Under the pieces are notes generated by a model. The model saw only the letters and a list, made by a program, of their open reading frames with translations. It searched no databases and had not been told where the DNA came from. From Allodiplogaster sudhausi (Eukaryota; Nematoda; Chromadorea; Rhabditida; Diplogasteridae), in contig CALZFC010000020.1 in assembly GCA_945643635.1 (NCBI GenBank), positions 100,001 to 164,000 of the forward strand: DNA of 64,000 bases, in the 5' to 3' direction. Below, one piece after another: positions 44,052 to 62,657 of this stretch. Each line of letters opens with the position of its first letter. Positions within the stretch are counted from its first letter, which is position 1. Position numbers and translations under genes: made by a program.

Positions 44052-44765
44052 TTGTTTTTCGAAGAATTATAAAGTTTTTGTGATAAAATTGGTTGTTATG
44101 TTGTTATTAAAGAGATCACAGCGATGCATACCACGGCAAGGAGAAAGAAAAGTAAGAAAAAAAATGAAAGGTGCAGGGGGAGAGTGGACTTAATGGTGCG
44201 GTAGTGAAGTTCGCGAGAAGATGGGAAATCGCTCCAAAATTTTGGTGCTCCTTTACGCGGGAAAATCGCTCTTGTTCCCGCACTTTAACAGCAGCTGATA
44301 AGACGTGTTTGTTTATTCGGGATTACTTTTTGAGGTGTTTGTTCTTGTTGAATTCTTAATTGTTGAGTTATCGAAGCAGTGATTATTAAATAGTAAGCCA
44401 GTACAAATGTACTTTGTTGCCTGCTAAGCCATGAACTGCTATTATTATTTGCTTCATTCTCACGATCGCGAGTTTGTGCGTGGTTAATCGTCTTCCTTAT
44501 TCAATGTAGTCACTTTATTTAAGGACCGTAACGAGAGTCTTCTACCATGTCAGGGCGCCGCACTGAAAAAGACTCGGATCTTGGTTAGCTCGTTCGTTTC
44601 TGAAAGTAGATGTGCTACTCGTGTTTTTCAAGTGGAAATCTTTTTTCTCTCTGATATTGTTACATGACAGATTATCATAAGAGAACAGCAAAGTTTGGAT
44701 TCGATGGATCTCTTGAATGTACGACATCTTTTATAATAAAAAATAAGTCTGGGTGACTTGGCGAC

Positions 44766-50031
<5,266 letters not shown>

Positions 50032-50131
50032 AAGTTGCTTGGCACGGCGCCAGCCCTCCTTTGCCCCAGAAATACGCCACACGGCACATTCCACTGACTA
50101 TCGGCGAAGGCCGGAGGGTGAGAGTATGGAA

Positions 50132-51040
50132 AGCAGAGAGACTGAGATGGCAAGAGGGGAAGCGAAAGAGTAAGGGAAGCAGAGAGACTGAGATGGCAAG
50201 AGGGGACGCGAAAGAGTAAGGGAAGCAGAGAGACTGAGATGGCAAGAGGGGAAGCGAAAGAGTAAGGGAAGCAGAGAGACTGAGATGGCAAGAGGGGAAG
50301 CGAAAGAGTAAGGGAAGCAGAGAGACTGAGATGGCAAGAGGGGAAGCGAAAGAGTAAGGGAAGCAGAGAGACTGAGATGGCAAGAGGGGAAGCGAAAGAG
50401 TAAGGGAAGCAGAGAGACTGAGATGGCAAGAGGGGAAGCGAAAGAGTAAGGGAAGCAGAGAGACTGAGATGGCAAGAGGGGAAGCGAAAGAGTAAGGGAA
50501 GCAGAGAGACTGAGATGGCAAGAGGGGAAGCGAAAGAGTAAGGGAAGCAGAGAGACTGAGATGGCAAGAGGGGAAGCGAAAGAGTAAGGGAAGCAGAGAG
50601 ACTGAGATGGCAAGAGGGGAAGCGAAAGAGTAAGGGAAGCAGAGAGACTGAGATGGCAAGAGGGGAAGCGAAAGAGTAAGGGAAGCAGAGAGACTGAGAT
50701 GGCAAGAGGGGAAGCGAAAGAGTAAGGGAAGCAGAGAGACTGAGATGGCAAGAGGGGAAGCGAAAGAGTAAGGGAAGCAGAGAGACTGAGATGGCAAGAG
50801 GGGAAGCGAAAGAGTAAGGGAAGCAGAGAGACTGAGATGGCAAGAGGGGAAGCGAAAGAGTAAGGGAAGCAGAGAGACTGAGATGGCAAGAGGGGAAGCG
50901 AAAGAGTAAGGGAAGCAGAGAGACTGAGATGGCAAGAGGGGAAGCGAAAGAGTAAGGGAAGCAGAGAGACTGAGATGGCAAGAGGGGAAGCGAAAGAGTA
51001 AGGGAAGCAGAGAGACTGAGATGGCACGAGGGAAAGGGAG
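50132..51040. repeat. 46-bp minisatellite, about 20 near-identical copies
   Basis: The unit begins agcagagagactgagatggc and is 46 bases long; starts at 50,132 and 51,006 are exactly 19 periods apart. Only a few positions vary. Because 46 is not a multiple of three, and the unit has no stop on the minus strand in any frame, it gives overlapping open frames of 324-501 codons there. These are not credible genes. Confidence 0.95.
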
Positions 51041-51359
51041 AGAGAATGAGAAGGGGCGGAAAGAGGCAGATGGTGAGAGTGGGGGGAAAACTGGCGAGAG
51101 AATGTGTGATAATGAAATTGGCCAGAATGAAGAGATGTCACCGTTGGTTGCCTGGCAAACAGCCAAGAAAAATAAAGGGGAGCGGCCTGGTACTGAGAGT
51201 AGGGAAAAGTGTGTAAAGGGCGGAGGAACGATTGGCTCCTGGCAGAAAAACTGGGGATACGGTAATTGTGTTTTGATATTGATGGCGATATTTTTACCCA
51301 CGTACCATATTCAGAAGAATGGATTCTATCTCTGGCCAATATAGGGGACGATATTAAGA

Positions 51360-51485
51360 GACTAAATGTCTTGAAGCCATTTCTGCTTTTGAAAGAGAAA
51401 TTGGTCTTCAAAATTTTTTTAAATATGAAAAATAAACAGGTCTTTAAAGTGGCAATTTCAGACGACGATGGCACAGCCAACTGAA
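51360..51485 (+). pseudogene. Duplicate of exon 9 and its flank of the coiled-coil gene
   Basis: About 120 bases match 49,430-49,560: gcttttgaaag...aaattggtcttcaa, then MKNKQVFKVAISDDD where exon 9 has MKNKQVFKVTISDDK. The acceptor tag is lost (tttaaatatg instead of ttgtagaatatg) and a stop follows after GTAN. The minisatellite lies between the two copies. Confidence 0.75.
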
Positions 51486-51499
51486 GAACAACAAGAAAC

Positions 51500-52680
51500 A
51501 ATCAACCTTCCCCCCTTAAGTTATTTGATCTCATTAGTAATTTCGATGATCGGATCCATCGTGATCTCGCCTCTTCTTGTTTTACTCTCGACTAAATGTT
51601 TCCTTCTCTTCTCTCAATTGTTTTCTTCCTCTCTCTCTCTCTCCTTTTGCCTGATACGTGTTGCCCATCTTAGTGGTAATGACATTGATCTGCGTGACTT
51701 CTTTGACGTCTTTTTTTGTTTGCTATCACGCTGAAGTGAATCTGCAATTCATCGGTTTCCAAGTAGCATATTCCTCTCTTCCTCATACTTTATATTCTTT
51801 TTATTCCATTTATTAATTATAGGTTTAAGTTCTAATGATGATGATGACTCGTAAACCTGCTATTATCCAAGAACACCTTCTCTCTATAAGTCTCCTTCCA
51901 CAATTGAAAATGTCTCATGAGATCCAGGCCCGACATTCGACCTTATAAGCCATATTTGATTATCCTGTTGTAGAGACACAACTTGATAAATTGTTGGAGA
52001 CAACTGATATTGAGTATGAATGGCTTCTCCTGCTCCATCTTTTTCTATATTATTTATTCCAATTTTTTTCTTGTAGTTGTTTGCACGAACTACATAAAAT
52101 ACGGAATCTATGAGTCGGCGGGACATGTGAAGTGAGCAGAACCAAATTACGCGGGGCACTCATATAAGCACAAACACTTTTTTTTCTGACACAAGGCATT
52201 AGCATTGCGAATTACAAGATAACTGTAAAGAATGTAATGGAAGCGGGAAGATGATGGCAATTGCCATGTTCGAATTAGAAGAAATCCACATCCGCAGTCT
52301 CATACTATAGGGTTCTCTAATGTTCGCCCATTTCATTCTCTCGGTCTATCACCCTCCCTCTCTTGTATCTCTTTATTTCTCTCCCCCTCTCACTCCCTTT
52401 CAATCTATCACACTCTTTCCCGTACACATCTCTTTAGTCTCCCCAATACTGTCCCTAATTGTTTGAAAACTCTCCTTCCTTCTCCACTTCTGCAGTGATC
52501 TCTCTTGCAATCTTGCCTTGCCATCTAACTGAAAATATCTATTGAAAAAAAACATTTTCTTGTCCTTATCGATCACGTGTGGTCAAACTTATCGCCCGAG
52601 TAATACTTCCTTCTCTTGGTTCTGGCCATCTTTGGCTGGTGTTTGTTGCGCTGAGTGATGTCATCATTTGTATTGCTGTA
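51500..52680. other. No supported gene
   Basis: AT-rich with scattered CT runs. Short open frames on both strands have no splice support and no resemblance to known families. Confidence 0.5.
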
Positions 52681-52689
52681 AATGCTCCT

Positions 52690-52890
52690 TGCTGAACTCG
52701 TCAAGCACATGGCCAGCCTTTCATGCCCTCATGGCTCTTTATCTCCTTCCGAAGAATATCTCGGGTAGAAAAAAAACACATTAATCTCTTTCTAGACAAA
52801 TAATGATTCATAAAACTTTAGAGAAATTATTTATCTTAGAAGGGATAAAAAAGCTTCACTACAACTGATTAGAATCAAATTATCGTAAGA
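52690..52890 (-). repeat. Parental copy of the duplicated block at 17,250-17,500
   Basis: The minus strand reads RDILRKEIKSHEGMKGWPC after ctacccgag. It may be an exon but no partner exon was found. It lies about 190 bases beyond the LSM11 stop codon. Confidence 0.6.
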
Positions 52891-53082
52891 AAATATCTGT
52901 AGCAAAATGTGAACAACTTAACAACGACTGGCTATGCCTATTTTCCTGAATTTCACTGCAACATACCAGCATTAAATTGTAAAAAAAAATATGTAAAACT
53001 TAAATCAATGGGATCGTTCAATATAACACGTAAAAAACATCAATAACAAAAATTAATCAATATCTTAAAAGAAGATGATTGA

Positions 53083-53552
53083 TTATGACTTCTTCTCCTT
53101 GATCAGTCTTGCGAATACGATAATGTCTTTTTTGATGAATGAGAAGCCGAGGGTGCGATGGAGGAGTCTTCCATTGTAGCGAGGAAAGGGCCATTCACCG
53201 CCCTCCTCCCAGCGCAGCCAAGGGGGCATTGCGGTGGAGGAGTTCGCGAGGACCTGTGAGGACGTGGGGCGCTTTTATTATTTATTATTATTACTTACTA
53301 CTTATTACAATTATTATTACTACTTATAATAATAATTATTATGGCAGAGAAAGACAGACAGGCAGAGAGAATAGAGAGAGATGAGAGAGAGAGAGCGTGA
53401 GATAGAAAGAAATAGAGATAGAGAGAGCGAGAGAGAGAGAGAGAGATCGAGATATAAAGAGAGAGAGAGGGAGAGAGAGAGAGAGAGAGAGAGAAAGGAG
53501 AGAGAGAGGCACAGAAAGAGTGAGAGAGACACAGAAGGAGACTGAGAGAGAT

Positions 53553-53596
<44 letters not shown>

Positions 53597-53753
53597 AGAG
53601 AGCAAGACAGACAAATATAGATTGAAAGAGAGATAGAGTGAGAGAAAGAAATAGAGAGCGAGCGAGATATAAAGAGAGAGAGTAGATAGAAAGAGAATGA
53701 GATTGAGCGAGAGATATAGAAAGAGAGAGAGAGAGAGAGAGGTATAAACAACC

Positions 53754-53784
<31 letters not shown>

Positions 53785-54862
53785 CAGAAGCTGAAAAGTC
53801 TGCCCATCCCCCACAACCACCCCAGTTCTAACCTCGTCCGCGTTCGCCTGGCTCGGCAGCAGCCACGTCTCGTCTGCCTCTCCCATCGTGACGTTCCACT
53901 GTTTGTCTAGCGATAGCGGCATGCCGCGCAGCACGCGTTGCACGTGCGCGCGCGATCCTCCGAGGCGCACCTCAAAAAAGATCAAGTCGAATTCCCAAAA
54001 TCAAGCATTTGTTTTAAAACTCGTCTTAAATACATCTCTTTTTATTCTCCTTAAATCCTCCTAAGGCTGAAGTAAAATGAAAGTAAAAAACACTAATTTT
54101 TTCTAAACTTCAAATAATAGTCAAACAAAGACAAATATAAACTCGATATGAATATGTTTCGTTATTCTCCTTAAGTCACCCTTATTGTTAGCCTATGTAA
54201 AATATAAAAAAAATAACAATAATATTTTTAAAATAAAACTACAAATAACAGACACCTTCAACCCCGTATGCGATTCCAAAAATACAACGAATAAACAAAT
54301 ATTAATCTCCCAAGCTTCACTTTCGGTCTTCTTATCCATCCAACCGATTTTAAAACTGTTTAATACACACGATATTACTATAATTCATGCTTTCAGTATT
54401 CAACTTTCATCTTAAACATAAACTCTCTCTAAACCTTATCACTTCATCCATTCAGTAAACGAGAAAAATCTTGCCAACCTCAACTCTGATGCCTTTCTTG
54501 ACCGCGAACGCGAGTACCGCGAATGGCCCTGATGAGAGGGCCATTCTCTCCAGTTCAGCTGGCACTTTCACTCTCTTCTTCTTCTCTTCAAAGACGCTTC
54601 TTCCTTGTCTGCCTGTCATCTCTCTCAGTTTGTCCTCTCTCCTCCTTTTCTGCTCCTTCTTCGAGATCTTCTTCTCCTCTTGAATTCCATCCTCCTTCGC
54701 AAAGATCAGCCTGGCCTCTTCTGGGTTCTCCTCCCACAGTCTCTTCTCGAATTCCTCCAGTGTCTGGTCACCCTCTCCATCTCCTGCTACCGTATTCGCG
54801 AGAGCTTTTTCCGCATCGAAATCCTCCGCGAGAAAAATGTCTTCGTCATCAAATCCATCCAT
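53083..54862 (-). CDS. LSM11: LSM11, Sm-like core protein of the U7 snRNP (about 230 aa)
   Basis: Three exons join at phase 0: 54,862-54,479, 53,970-53,833 and 53,253-53,083. Exon 1 is acidic then Lys/Arg-rich and ends in GPFAVLAFAVKKGIRVEV, the lead-in to the Sm fold. Exon 2 carries Sm1, with DKQWNVTMGEADETW matching the DKxWNxxxxxxDExx signature that marks LSM11 among Sm proteins. Exon 3 carries Sm2 (HRTLGFSFIKKDIIVFARLI) and the stop. LSM11 replaces SmD2 in the U7 snRNP, which cleaves replication-dependent histone pre-mRNAs in the nucleus. At about 230 aa it is shorter than the human protein, mainly in the linker between Sm1 and Sm2. Intron 2 is filled with (GA)n. Its ATG is about 170 bases from the CNOT4 polyA signal, same strand. 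A pseudogene copy lies at 11,270-12,290. Confidence 0.8.
53340..53800. repeat. (GA)n filling intron 2 of LSM11
   Basis: About 460 bases of nearly pure purine. Minus-strand frames here read Ser-Leu repeats and are artefacts. Confidence 0.9.
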
Positions 54863-55044
54863 TATACAGATCCTTCAACAAATCACTACAGTATCCTCGC
54901 ATTCAAAAAGTACTAACCACAGTCTACTGTAGTTCTCCATTCTGCAAACCCAAACACCCCTTCTCGATGTATCTTTCAAAGATGTTCATAACTTTCTGTA
55001 AGAGTAAAGAAAGAGAACGTAAAAGAGATCATAAAAGGTGAGTC

Positions 55045-55050
55045 TTTATT
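55045..55050 (-). terminator. Polyadenylation signal AATAAA of CNOT4
   Basis: TTTATT on the plus strand gives AATAAA about 435 bases after the CNOT4 stop codon. It is retained in the duplicate at 11,135-11,140, where the context is ttggaataaagactca. Confidence 0.6.
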
Positions 55051-55481
55051 CCAATCTCTCAAGAGGGATGAACATGAGAACTCACAGGTCAAGAGATGGT
55101 CGAGGGGGAAAAGGGTGAACCCAGATTCGAGACAGGAAGTCTAGTCTGACCAGATTGTTGTAATTCATAGTGCGCGACAAGACACTGTCATTGGAACCGG
55201 TAGAGTCAGTGGGTCTTCGATTGCCCCAAGGGGGGAGGGGACGGTTGGGGGTTCGGAACGCGACGGAATAGCCTGCTCGCTACACAGTCGGCCGATATGT
55301 GCGGGGGGGGGGGGTCTCACAAGTGAGTCGGGGCCACAAAATAGGGAGTTGTACAAGAAATTGAGGGGGGACGGGGTCATTCGAATCAAGAGAAGAACCA
55401 AAGAGCGCGACAACACCAAGAGGGGAGGAATCAATCAATCAATACATTCAAGTCTCTCGAGTACTTCTTCTTCGTCTTCCT

Positions 55482-58045
55482 TCATCTGTAGAAGGCGTCA
55501 TGTGATGAAAGCGAGGAAGACGCTGCTGCTGCTGCCGAATTATGGTGTGCGTGCTGGTGCAGCGAGTGTAGTCCCGGCTCCTCCTTGGTCGCCATATCCA
55601 AGTCAGTCGCGAAGCGCACGTTAATGTTCGGCAGGAGCGCACGAAGGCCGTCTTGCCATTCGGAGAGCGAGAGGCGGCTGTCGCGTGGCGGATGCGAGTT
55701 CAGCAGGCCATGGTGATGCTGCTGCTGCTGGAGGGACGGTGGTGGACGGGTGGGCGGAGCGAGTCCGGGCGGAGGGGGCGGAGCCAGTCCGGGGGGCGGA
55801 GTCGAGAAGAGCGATGGGGCGGTGCTCGAGTGGAGGTGGTCATAGAAGGAGGCGGGGCTATGGTGGTGTTGGGCTTGGGTTTGAGGCCTGAGAGAATGAC
55901 TGCCGCCTGCGGCTGCCATCGACCCGAAGAGGTCAAAGGCCGACAGTCGCTGCGAGGCCAGGGACTGTTGTTGTTGTTGTTGAGGGGACGGCCGCAGATG
56001 GGGCGGGAGCATCGAGGTGGTGCTTCGAAGGCCCCCTCCGGACCATGATGAGACCTCTTCGGGGGGTGGTGAGATACCACCACCACCACCACCACCATAG
56101 TGAGTGTGATGATGGCCCCCGCCGCCAACACCGTTGATGCCACTGTCCATGAAGGAGCGTGGTAGATGAGGCGGCAGGCCAACACCACCACTTGCAGATG
56201 AATGATGTTGTGGCTGCTGCTGCTGTTGGTGTGGAGGAGGCGGTAGATGCGGTGGCAGGCCGAATCTGCAAAAAATATACTTTAAAAATTGTGAAATTAT
56301 TAATATTATTAAATTATTTAACACGGTTACATTCAACAACAAAAAAATCGCATCTTGAACACAAACTCCTTATTCTTGTCAACCTTATACTTCTCGCACA
56401 CCGCCTCTATTCAATTTATCGACATTCTACAATACTTTTGATGCAAAAGTATTACGAGATTTCTGGAATATTTTTTTCAAAACTAAATAAAGCCGTAGTA
56501 AATAAATTATATAATAAAATAAATAATACAAAAATAAAACTGACAAATGCGCCAGATTGCTCGTCTTCTTCTCTGGCGTGCTCGTCGTCGTGAGTTTCCT
56601 CTCCTCTTCCACGAGGGCAGCGAGTTCTTTCGACGACTCGGCGTACGGGTCGAAGCCGAGGTCGTCGTCTGAGAAGGCCGACGAAGTGAGTGGCGGTGGT
56701 GACCGTGTGAAGTGATGACGTGATGCGGAAGAGGACTGGCTCATGATGCCCTGAGGCACCAGCCCCAAGAGTGCCTGCCACTGCGGCGTGTCCAGGTCGG
56801 CTGTTGTTGCGCTCCCTGACGACGGGTTACTCAGGCTGGGAAGAAGACCACCTGAAATGATTCGTAAATCTACATTTATTTGAGAGCCTTTCATAAAATA
56901 ACTAGCTAGATTCTACTAAATTTAGTCATATAAATGTCTTCCCTCCTTTCATCGATAATACCCTTTTCCACGTAAACGATACATCAATTTCGTGTCAAGT
57001 TAACAAACTCATTTTGATTTACCAAAGTAACAGTTTTATTTATTTTTCGTTACTACAGATTTCATGATTTCCCTATCAAATGAAGAGAATTACTGCTGGA
57101 TGGACTGACCTCCGCCAACTCCTGCAGCGACGTCTGCGTCGGCAGTGGCCATGGCCTCTGCTGCCTCGAGAGCGGCCACGGGATGGATCGAGGTCGGGCA
57201 CGGGTCGTCGTCGCGGCTCTGCCAGTCGTCTGGCGGCGACTCGCTAAGCATGGCCGCCATCCCGGGCGGTGGCGTCTGATCGATCGGAGGTGTTGATTGA
57301 GCCTCAAATCAATCGATTATTCATATAATCGATAAGTGATAGGTCCATTCAAACAAAAACAAAACTCCCGTTTACAGTTTATTACTTGTCAATTCTATGG
57401 TTCTCCGGAAAAAAATTTCATGAAAAAGTTTTAATATTTTGTGATTTAAGGAATGAAGACTTTTTTTTTCGCAATTTCAAAACATTTAGTTTATGTTCGC
57501 GTTACCCGTAAAAATACACTCTGAAAGAATAATTATCAGAAGAAAAAACATGTCAAAAAGACCAAAAATCAAAATATCTACCGTACCTTCTCCCTCTTTT
57601 CCCTCTTCCCGCCCACGGTCATCATTAGCCGGCTTGGCAAACTGCCAGGAGGAGGCCCCACCACGCTCTTCTGCTCCTCTTCCTTCTTCCTGCCCCCGTT
57701 TCGTGCTGCTGTTGCTATGTGCGCTGCCACGCTAGAACTGGAACTGCTGCTCACTGCCGCGGAATCCTGGAGAAATGTGACAATTATTTCGTAGCCATTT
57801 GACTCATCTATTTACTCATTAAATTTATTACCTACCCTAATCGTAAGGAAGAAAGGTATGAATTTAATTTGCGTATTTTTTTTATAAATAAGCAATTATC
57901 TACTCATTATAAGTTATTTGAATATGACAGTCGTTCACGCTAACAGCTTCATAAATGATTATATGTTGCACTAAAACCACCAGCAGCAATAGCAAGACAA
58001 AAGTGACAATTCGTCGGGGAGGGGGAGGGGGGGAATTTATAATCA

Positions 58046-58082
<37 letters not shown>

Positions 58083-58088
58083 CAGAGG

Positions 58089-58122
<34 letters not shown>

Positions 58123-58183
58123 CGGAGAGAGTATAATCAAACGAGAGTGAGAGAGACAGGCAAGGAGACAGAGAGAGGGAGAG

Positions 58184-58224
<41 letters not shown>

Positions 58225-58229
58225 GTGAC

Positions 58230-58279
<50 letters not shown>

Positions 58280-58572
58280 TGAATGTCATAATCCTCACCT
58301 CATGAATCTCTCTCCTCTTTCCATTCTGATTAACACGATGTGCAGCCGACGTCTCTTCACCTTCCCTTCCATGCTTGTCGAGAGCAGCTTTTGTCGTGCT
58401 AAAAAAAGACAACATAAAGTTTAAAAAAACATCTAACTTTACCCATAAGTATTCAAAGTAAATTTATTGTAGTTTCATATTTAAAAATAATAATAAAATT
58501 TCAGCTTTATCAGTAAGAAATATCTTTCTTAAACTATTCTAGTGAAAACTTATATTTCTGTAAAGTGGCGTT

Positions 58573-58625
<53 letters not shown>

Positions 58626-60243
58626 CAATCAAACCCTTAAAAGTACCCTTAAACCCACTTCTGGAGACTTTTTCCAAGTGAATTTTTTTTAGACATACAG
58701 ATGGATAATTCATCAATACCCATTTCAGGATACAAGTCCAATATATAGGAAAACCCAAAATATTTGACATATTCCTGACAACCCATAATTTTATCGGGTG
58801 GCAGTAACTCCTTAAATTTGATTTTTCCTTCACAAGCATCTCTTAGGACGAGATATAATGCCTATTGTCCACTTTAAAAGCACCAAAATATAATCCCTTT
58901 TTTGCCCTTCTTCTTAAACCCCATTTAAGACACAAACATATATCGTTTCCTCTTACTACTTACTCCTATAACTCCTACATCTTTTCCTCTTACTACTTAC
59001 TCCTACTCCTACAACTACTCCTACAGTACTACCCACTTGTAGAGAGTGGTCTTGAGTGGAAGAGGGAGTGCAGTGGTCGGCGGCGGTGGTTGTTGTTGCT
59101 GGAGTGGCCGGAGAACACTCTCGATGAGTCTCCTCTCGCATTCGACATGCTTGCCCGCATGCATGTCCTCCTTCGTGAAGGAGATGTCCGTCTCGGCAAT
59201 GTCGTGCAGGTACATGCACTCCTTTAAAGGAATTATTCTTTTTTGTCATCAATTCAAAATGATCAAAGGATTCAAAGAACGCTTTCTTTCTTTTCTTTCT
59301 CGGCAACACTTTTAATAGTAATCAAGAATGGCGTCGTATTCTGCATTAGTCACGTTCTTTTTTTATCGGAAAAGACTATTTAAAAAAAGATACCGCCTAA
59401 TCGCTACTTAGTTCATAACAGTTTTTTTCTCTTTCATTCATCTCTTCTATCTCTCTCTTTCTCGCCTCTCTCTCTTGTTTTTCTCTCTCTTCTCCCTCTC
59501 ATTCTCTCTCTCTCTCTCTCCTTCGCTCTCTCTCTCTCTCTCTTTCTGTGCAACCGATTGCATCGTGGTGGAGAATCATAACTGAAATCGTATATTGCAC
59601 AACTTGACACGAACCGGTTTGTAGCATTGCTGACTCCGCAGAAAGGACGAACAATATTTCGTCGTGCCCAGTGACGCCTTCACGATTCTCCCGTCCAACA
59701 GCGCGTTTTGAACGCCCTAAAATAATTAATTTTAAAGCATAAAAAAAGGGTTAATGAAAATATTCCTGTTCACTAGAAAAAGATATATACTTTAATGAAA
59801 TAGTTTTTTTTCTTTAGTAAAAGACCAATCTTCTCAAATTTTCAAAATTAATTTAGCTTACAAAGCATAATCATCAATCAATTTCGCAAAAAAAAAATCA
59901 TGCCATTCTTACTGGATTCACTCGTAATAAAATATATCTGATGTAATCCATTTCTTTTAATACTGTTGCTTATAATTATAAAGAATCTAATGAAAACATT
60001 TTTTTTCCTTTAATTTATTGTATTTTATTTCGGCCGTCAAATCTGCTTACAATTTGTTAGATGCACCCGAAACTACCATGGCTAGAGTGCCTTTGCACTT
60101 AAGCAGGAATTGGATGTGGCCCATTGGATGGATGATGCAAGAAAAGAACAGGAGGGAAAAGCATTGCTCCAGGGGGAACATGTGTGTGTGAGAGAGAAAA
60201 CCGGCTAAGCCGGAACGGTTCATGTGGAGAGGGTGGAAGAAAG

Positions 60244-60279
<36 letters not shown>

Positions 60280-62622
60280 AGAGAGACATTATGGGAGAAA
60301 GAGAAAGAGAGCGAAAGAAAGAAAGTGAGATAGAGGTAATTAAATAAAGATGGAGAAAAAAGGTGCGAGAGAGAGAGAAGGAGAGACCGACAGGCATAAA
60401 AAGAAAATCAAGCACCTAATCCACAACTTGTGCATTATGCGTCCCCTAACTCAACAGTGCAAATACCAGCTTGGGGGGGGGGTTGAACGAATTTAATCGA
60501 TCGCTCACGGAGGCCGTCTTTCGCAGACAAAAGCGAACAGAAGGAGGGCGCGAGAGGGCAACGATAAACAAACATGGTCATACTTTTTCATATTCATTTC
60601 TCTCTCTCTCACTCGTTCTCTCTCTGCTCCCTCTTCTCCCTCTCTCTCTCTCTCACTGTCTCTCTCCTTCTCTGTCTCCCTCATTCACTCTTCCCTCCGC
60701 GATTTTCCCCATCCAAAAGAGCAGCATTCAATAGATATAGTCAGATTGACGAAATGTGAGAGCCCTCAGGGGTGAAAAAGGAACATTCATGGAAAGGCGT
60801 GGAGGACTTATTGTGTTTGCTGATAGCGGGCTACCACGATCATGGAACAGAAGGTCCTTAGGAAGGTTCCATGGCTGTGGAAAATTTAGGGAGAGAAGAG
60901 TAGAATGCGGCACCTCAGAAACAGAGTCTGGGATGGGGTCAGGCAGGAAATAGTGGGAGGGGTGGGGGGGGGGTATAGGGGAATGGCAGATGGGAGGGCC
61001 CTAATCGGCCCTAAGGCACCAACTCACCTGTATGGCTCGGAGAGCTTCTTCCACCTTGGCATACGTGACATACGCCGTGTGGCTGGCCGTCTCCTTCGTG
61101 ATACCGCCTGCCGTTGTCGTCCCGACAGCGACCTTAAGAGAGAATCAGAGAAATCACTAAAACAGTATTCTACAGTTATGTCTGTATTCAAATAAATAAG
61201 TTTCTAGAAAAAAATTTTTACTTTAAAAATATCATGATTCAGTCAGTGTTGAAATACACTAATTTCACACATATTTTTCCCGATTATAAAGCATCAAAAA
61301 TATGATCACCAATTTCCCACAAAATTCTTGATCCTTTGCCACTATTTTCTTCACATAAATGAAAGTGGAAAAAGAAAAGAAAAATAAACCTTGCTAATCT
61401 TGCCAAACTTGCCAAAGTACTCTGGCCGCTTGAGCACTTCCGCGTCCGCAACGCGTGAACTCAGCCCCACCACGTACACGAGATTCTGAATCAACAATTA
61501 TTCCGTAATTGATTGCTAACTAATAATTTACTGCTGATTTCAAGCATTCATAGAATACTTGCGCAAAGAATCATGATGTAATATTACATAAATCCAATAT
61601 GTAAGCTTTAAGACATTTAAGCTAAATTCAGGCAATACTTCGTGATTTATTTTCATGTACAGCAGCCACTAGATGCTTACTGTGCTTTCTTCCTCTTCCA
61701 TTCTTGTCCTACTGTAAATGAGATTTCGGTAAGGAGTCAGCGACTCAACTCGATCACAGAACAACCTGGGGTTTGATACGGAATAGGGACAGAGGGACGA
61801 TTGTTGTAAATAGTGCCTCGGGACAAGCGGATGAATCATTCAACTTTCTTCGTTCCTACATTTTTGTCCCCTCCGCACCGGCGGTTAGGAAAGTTCATCT
61901 GCTCACCTCGTTCATCTATAGGAAAGTTCATCTTACATAAATTTCAAAAACATAAACTAAATTTCAAGATGAACGTTCCTGTAGATGAACGGATCAACAG
62001 ATGAACTTTCCAAACTGTCCTCCGCACCTTTTGCAAAACGCGATAAGTCGCGAGATGCTTGCGTGATTCGGCGATCCGCTGTCGCTCCGCCTGCTGCTTC
62101 AGCTTCTTCTCGCTCTTCATCTTCTGCAGATCTGCCGTGGAGAGCGGCTTGAAGTTGACAGGGTCCTCGGGATAGGGCTGCCGACACGCCGGACACAGCC
62201 CGTTCTCATCCGTTCGCAGGCGGTGCCAGCAGAAGCGGCAAATCTGAGAAAGTGTGACGAATTAGGAAATAGTAGTATTCAAAATACATAGTATCGTCAA
62301 ATAGCACTTTAGAAAGTGCCATTCATACTCGTCGAATATTAACAAGTTTTCCGGCGAATCAAGAAATAGTATTAAATTCAAAGTATAGTTAAATAGCACT
62401 TTGGAAAGCATTGTTCGTATAAATACAAAGTATAGTTAAATAGCACTTTAGAAACAATAGTTCATACTCGTTGAACGTATACATAGAAGATAAAGGAGCT
62501 TTCCGGAAAAACTTAAACAATTCATAAAGTTAACGAGCACATTTCATTTCACATGAAATGTTTAAAAGGGAATTTTTTTTTGTTTCTTTAATATCAACAC
62601 TTAATCATCGCTTAAAACAATA

Positions 62623-62657
<35 letters not shown>

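Noticed and set aside
50132..51040. Regular 46-bp repeats as a possible CRISPR array
   Set aside because: The units are contiguous with no unique spacers, and the context is eukaryotic.
52690..52890. A bromodomain fragment, suggested by KEIKSHEGMKGWPC
   Set aside because: The resemblance to the first helix of bromodomains is about ten residues long and nothing downstream continues the domain.
53298..53985. Minus-strand frames of 172 and 221 codons
   Set aside because: They are (GA)n artefacts. Only the first 46 codons of real sequence in the 221-codon frame belong to a gene, namely LSM11 exon 2.
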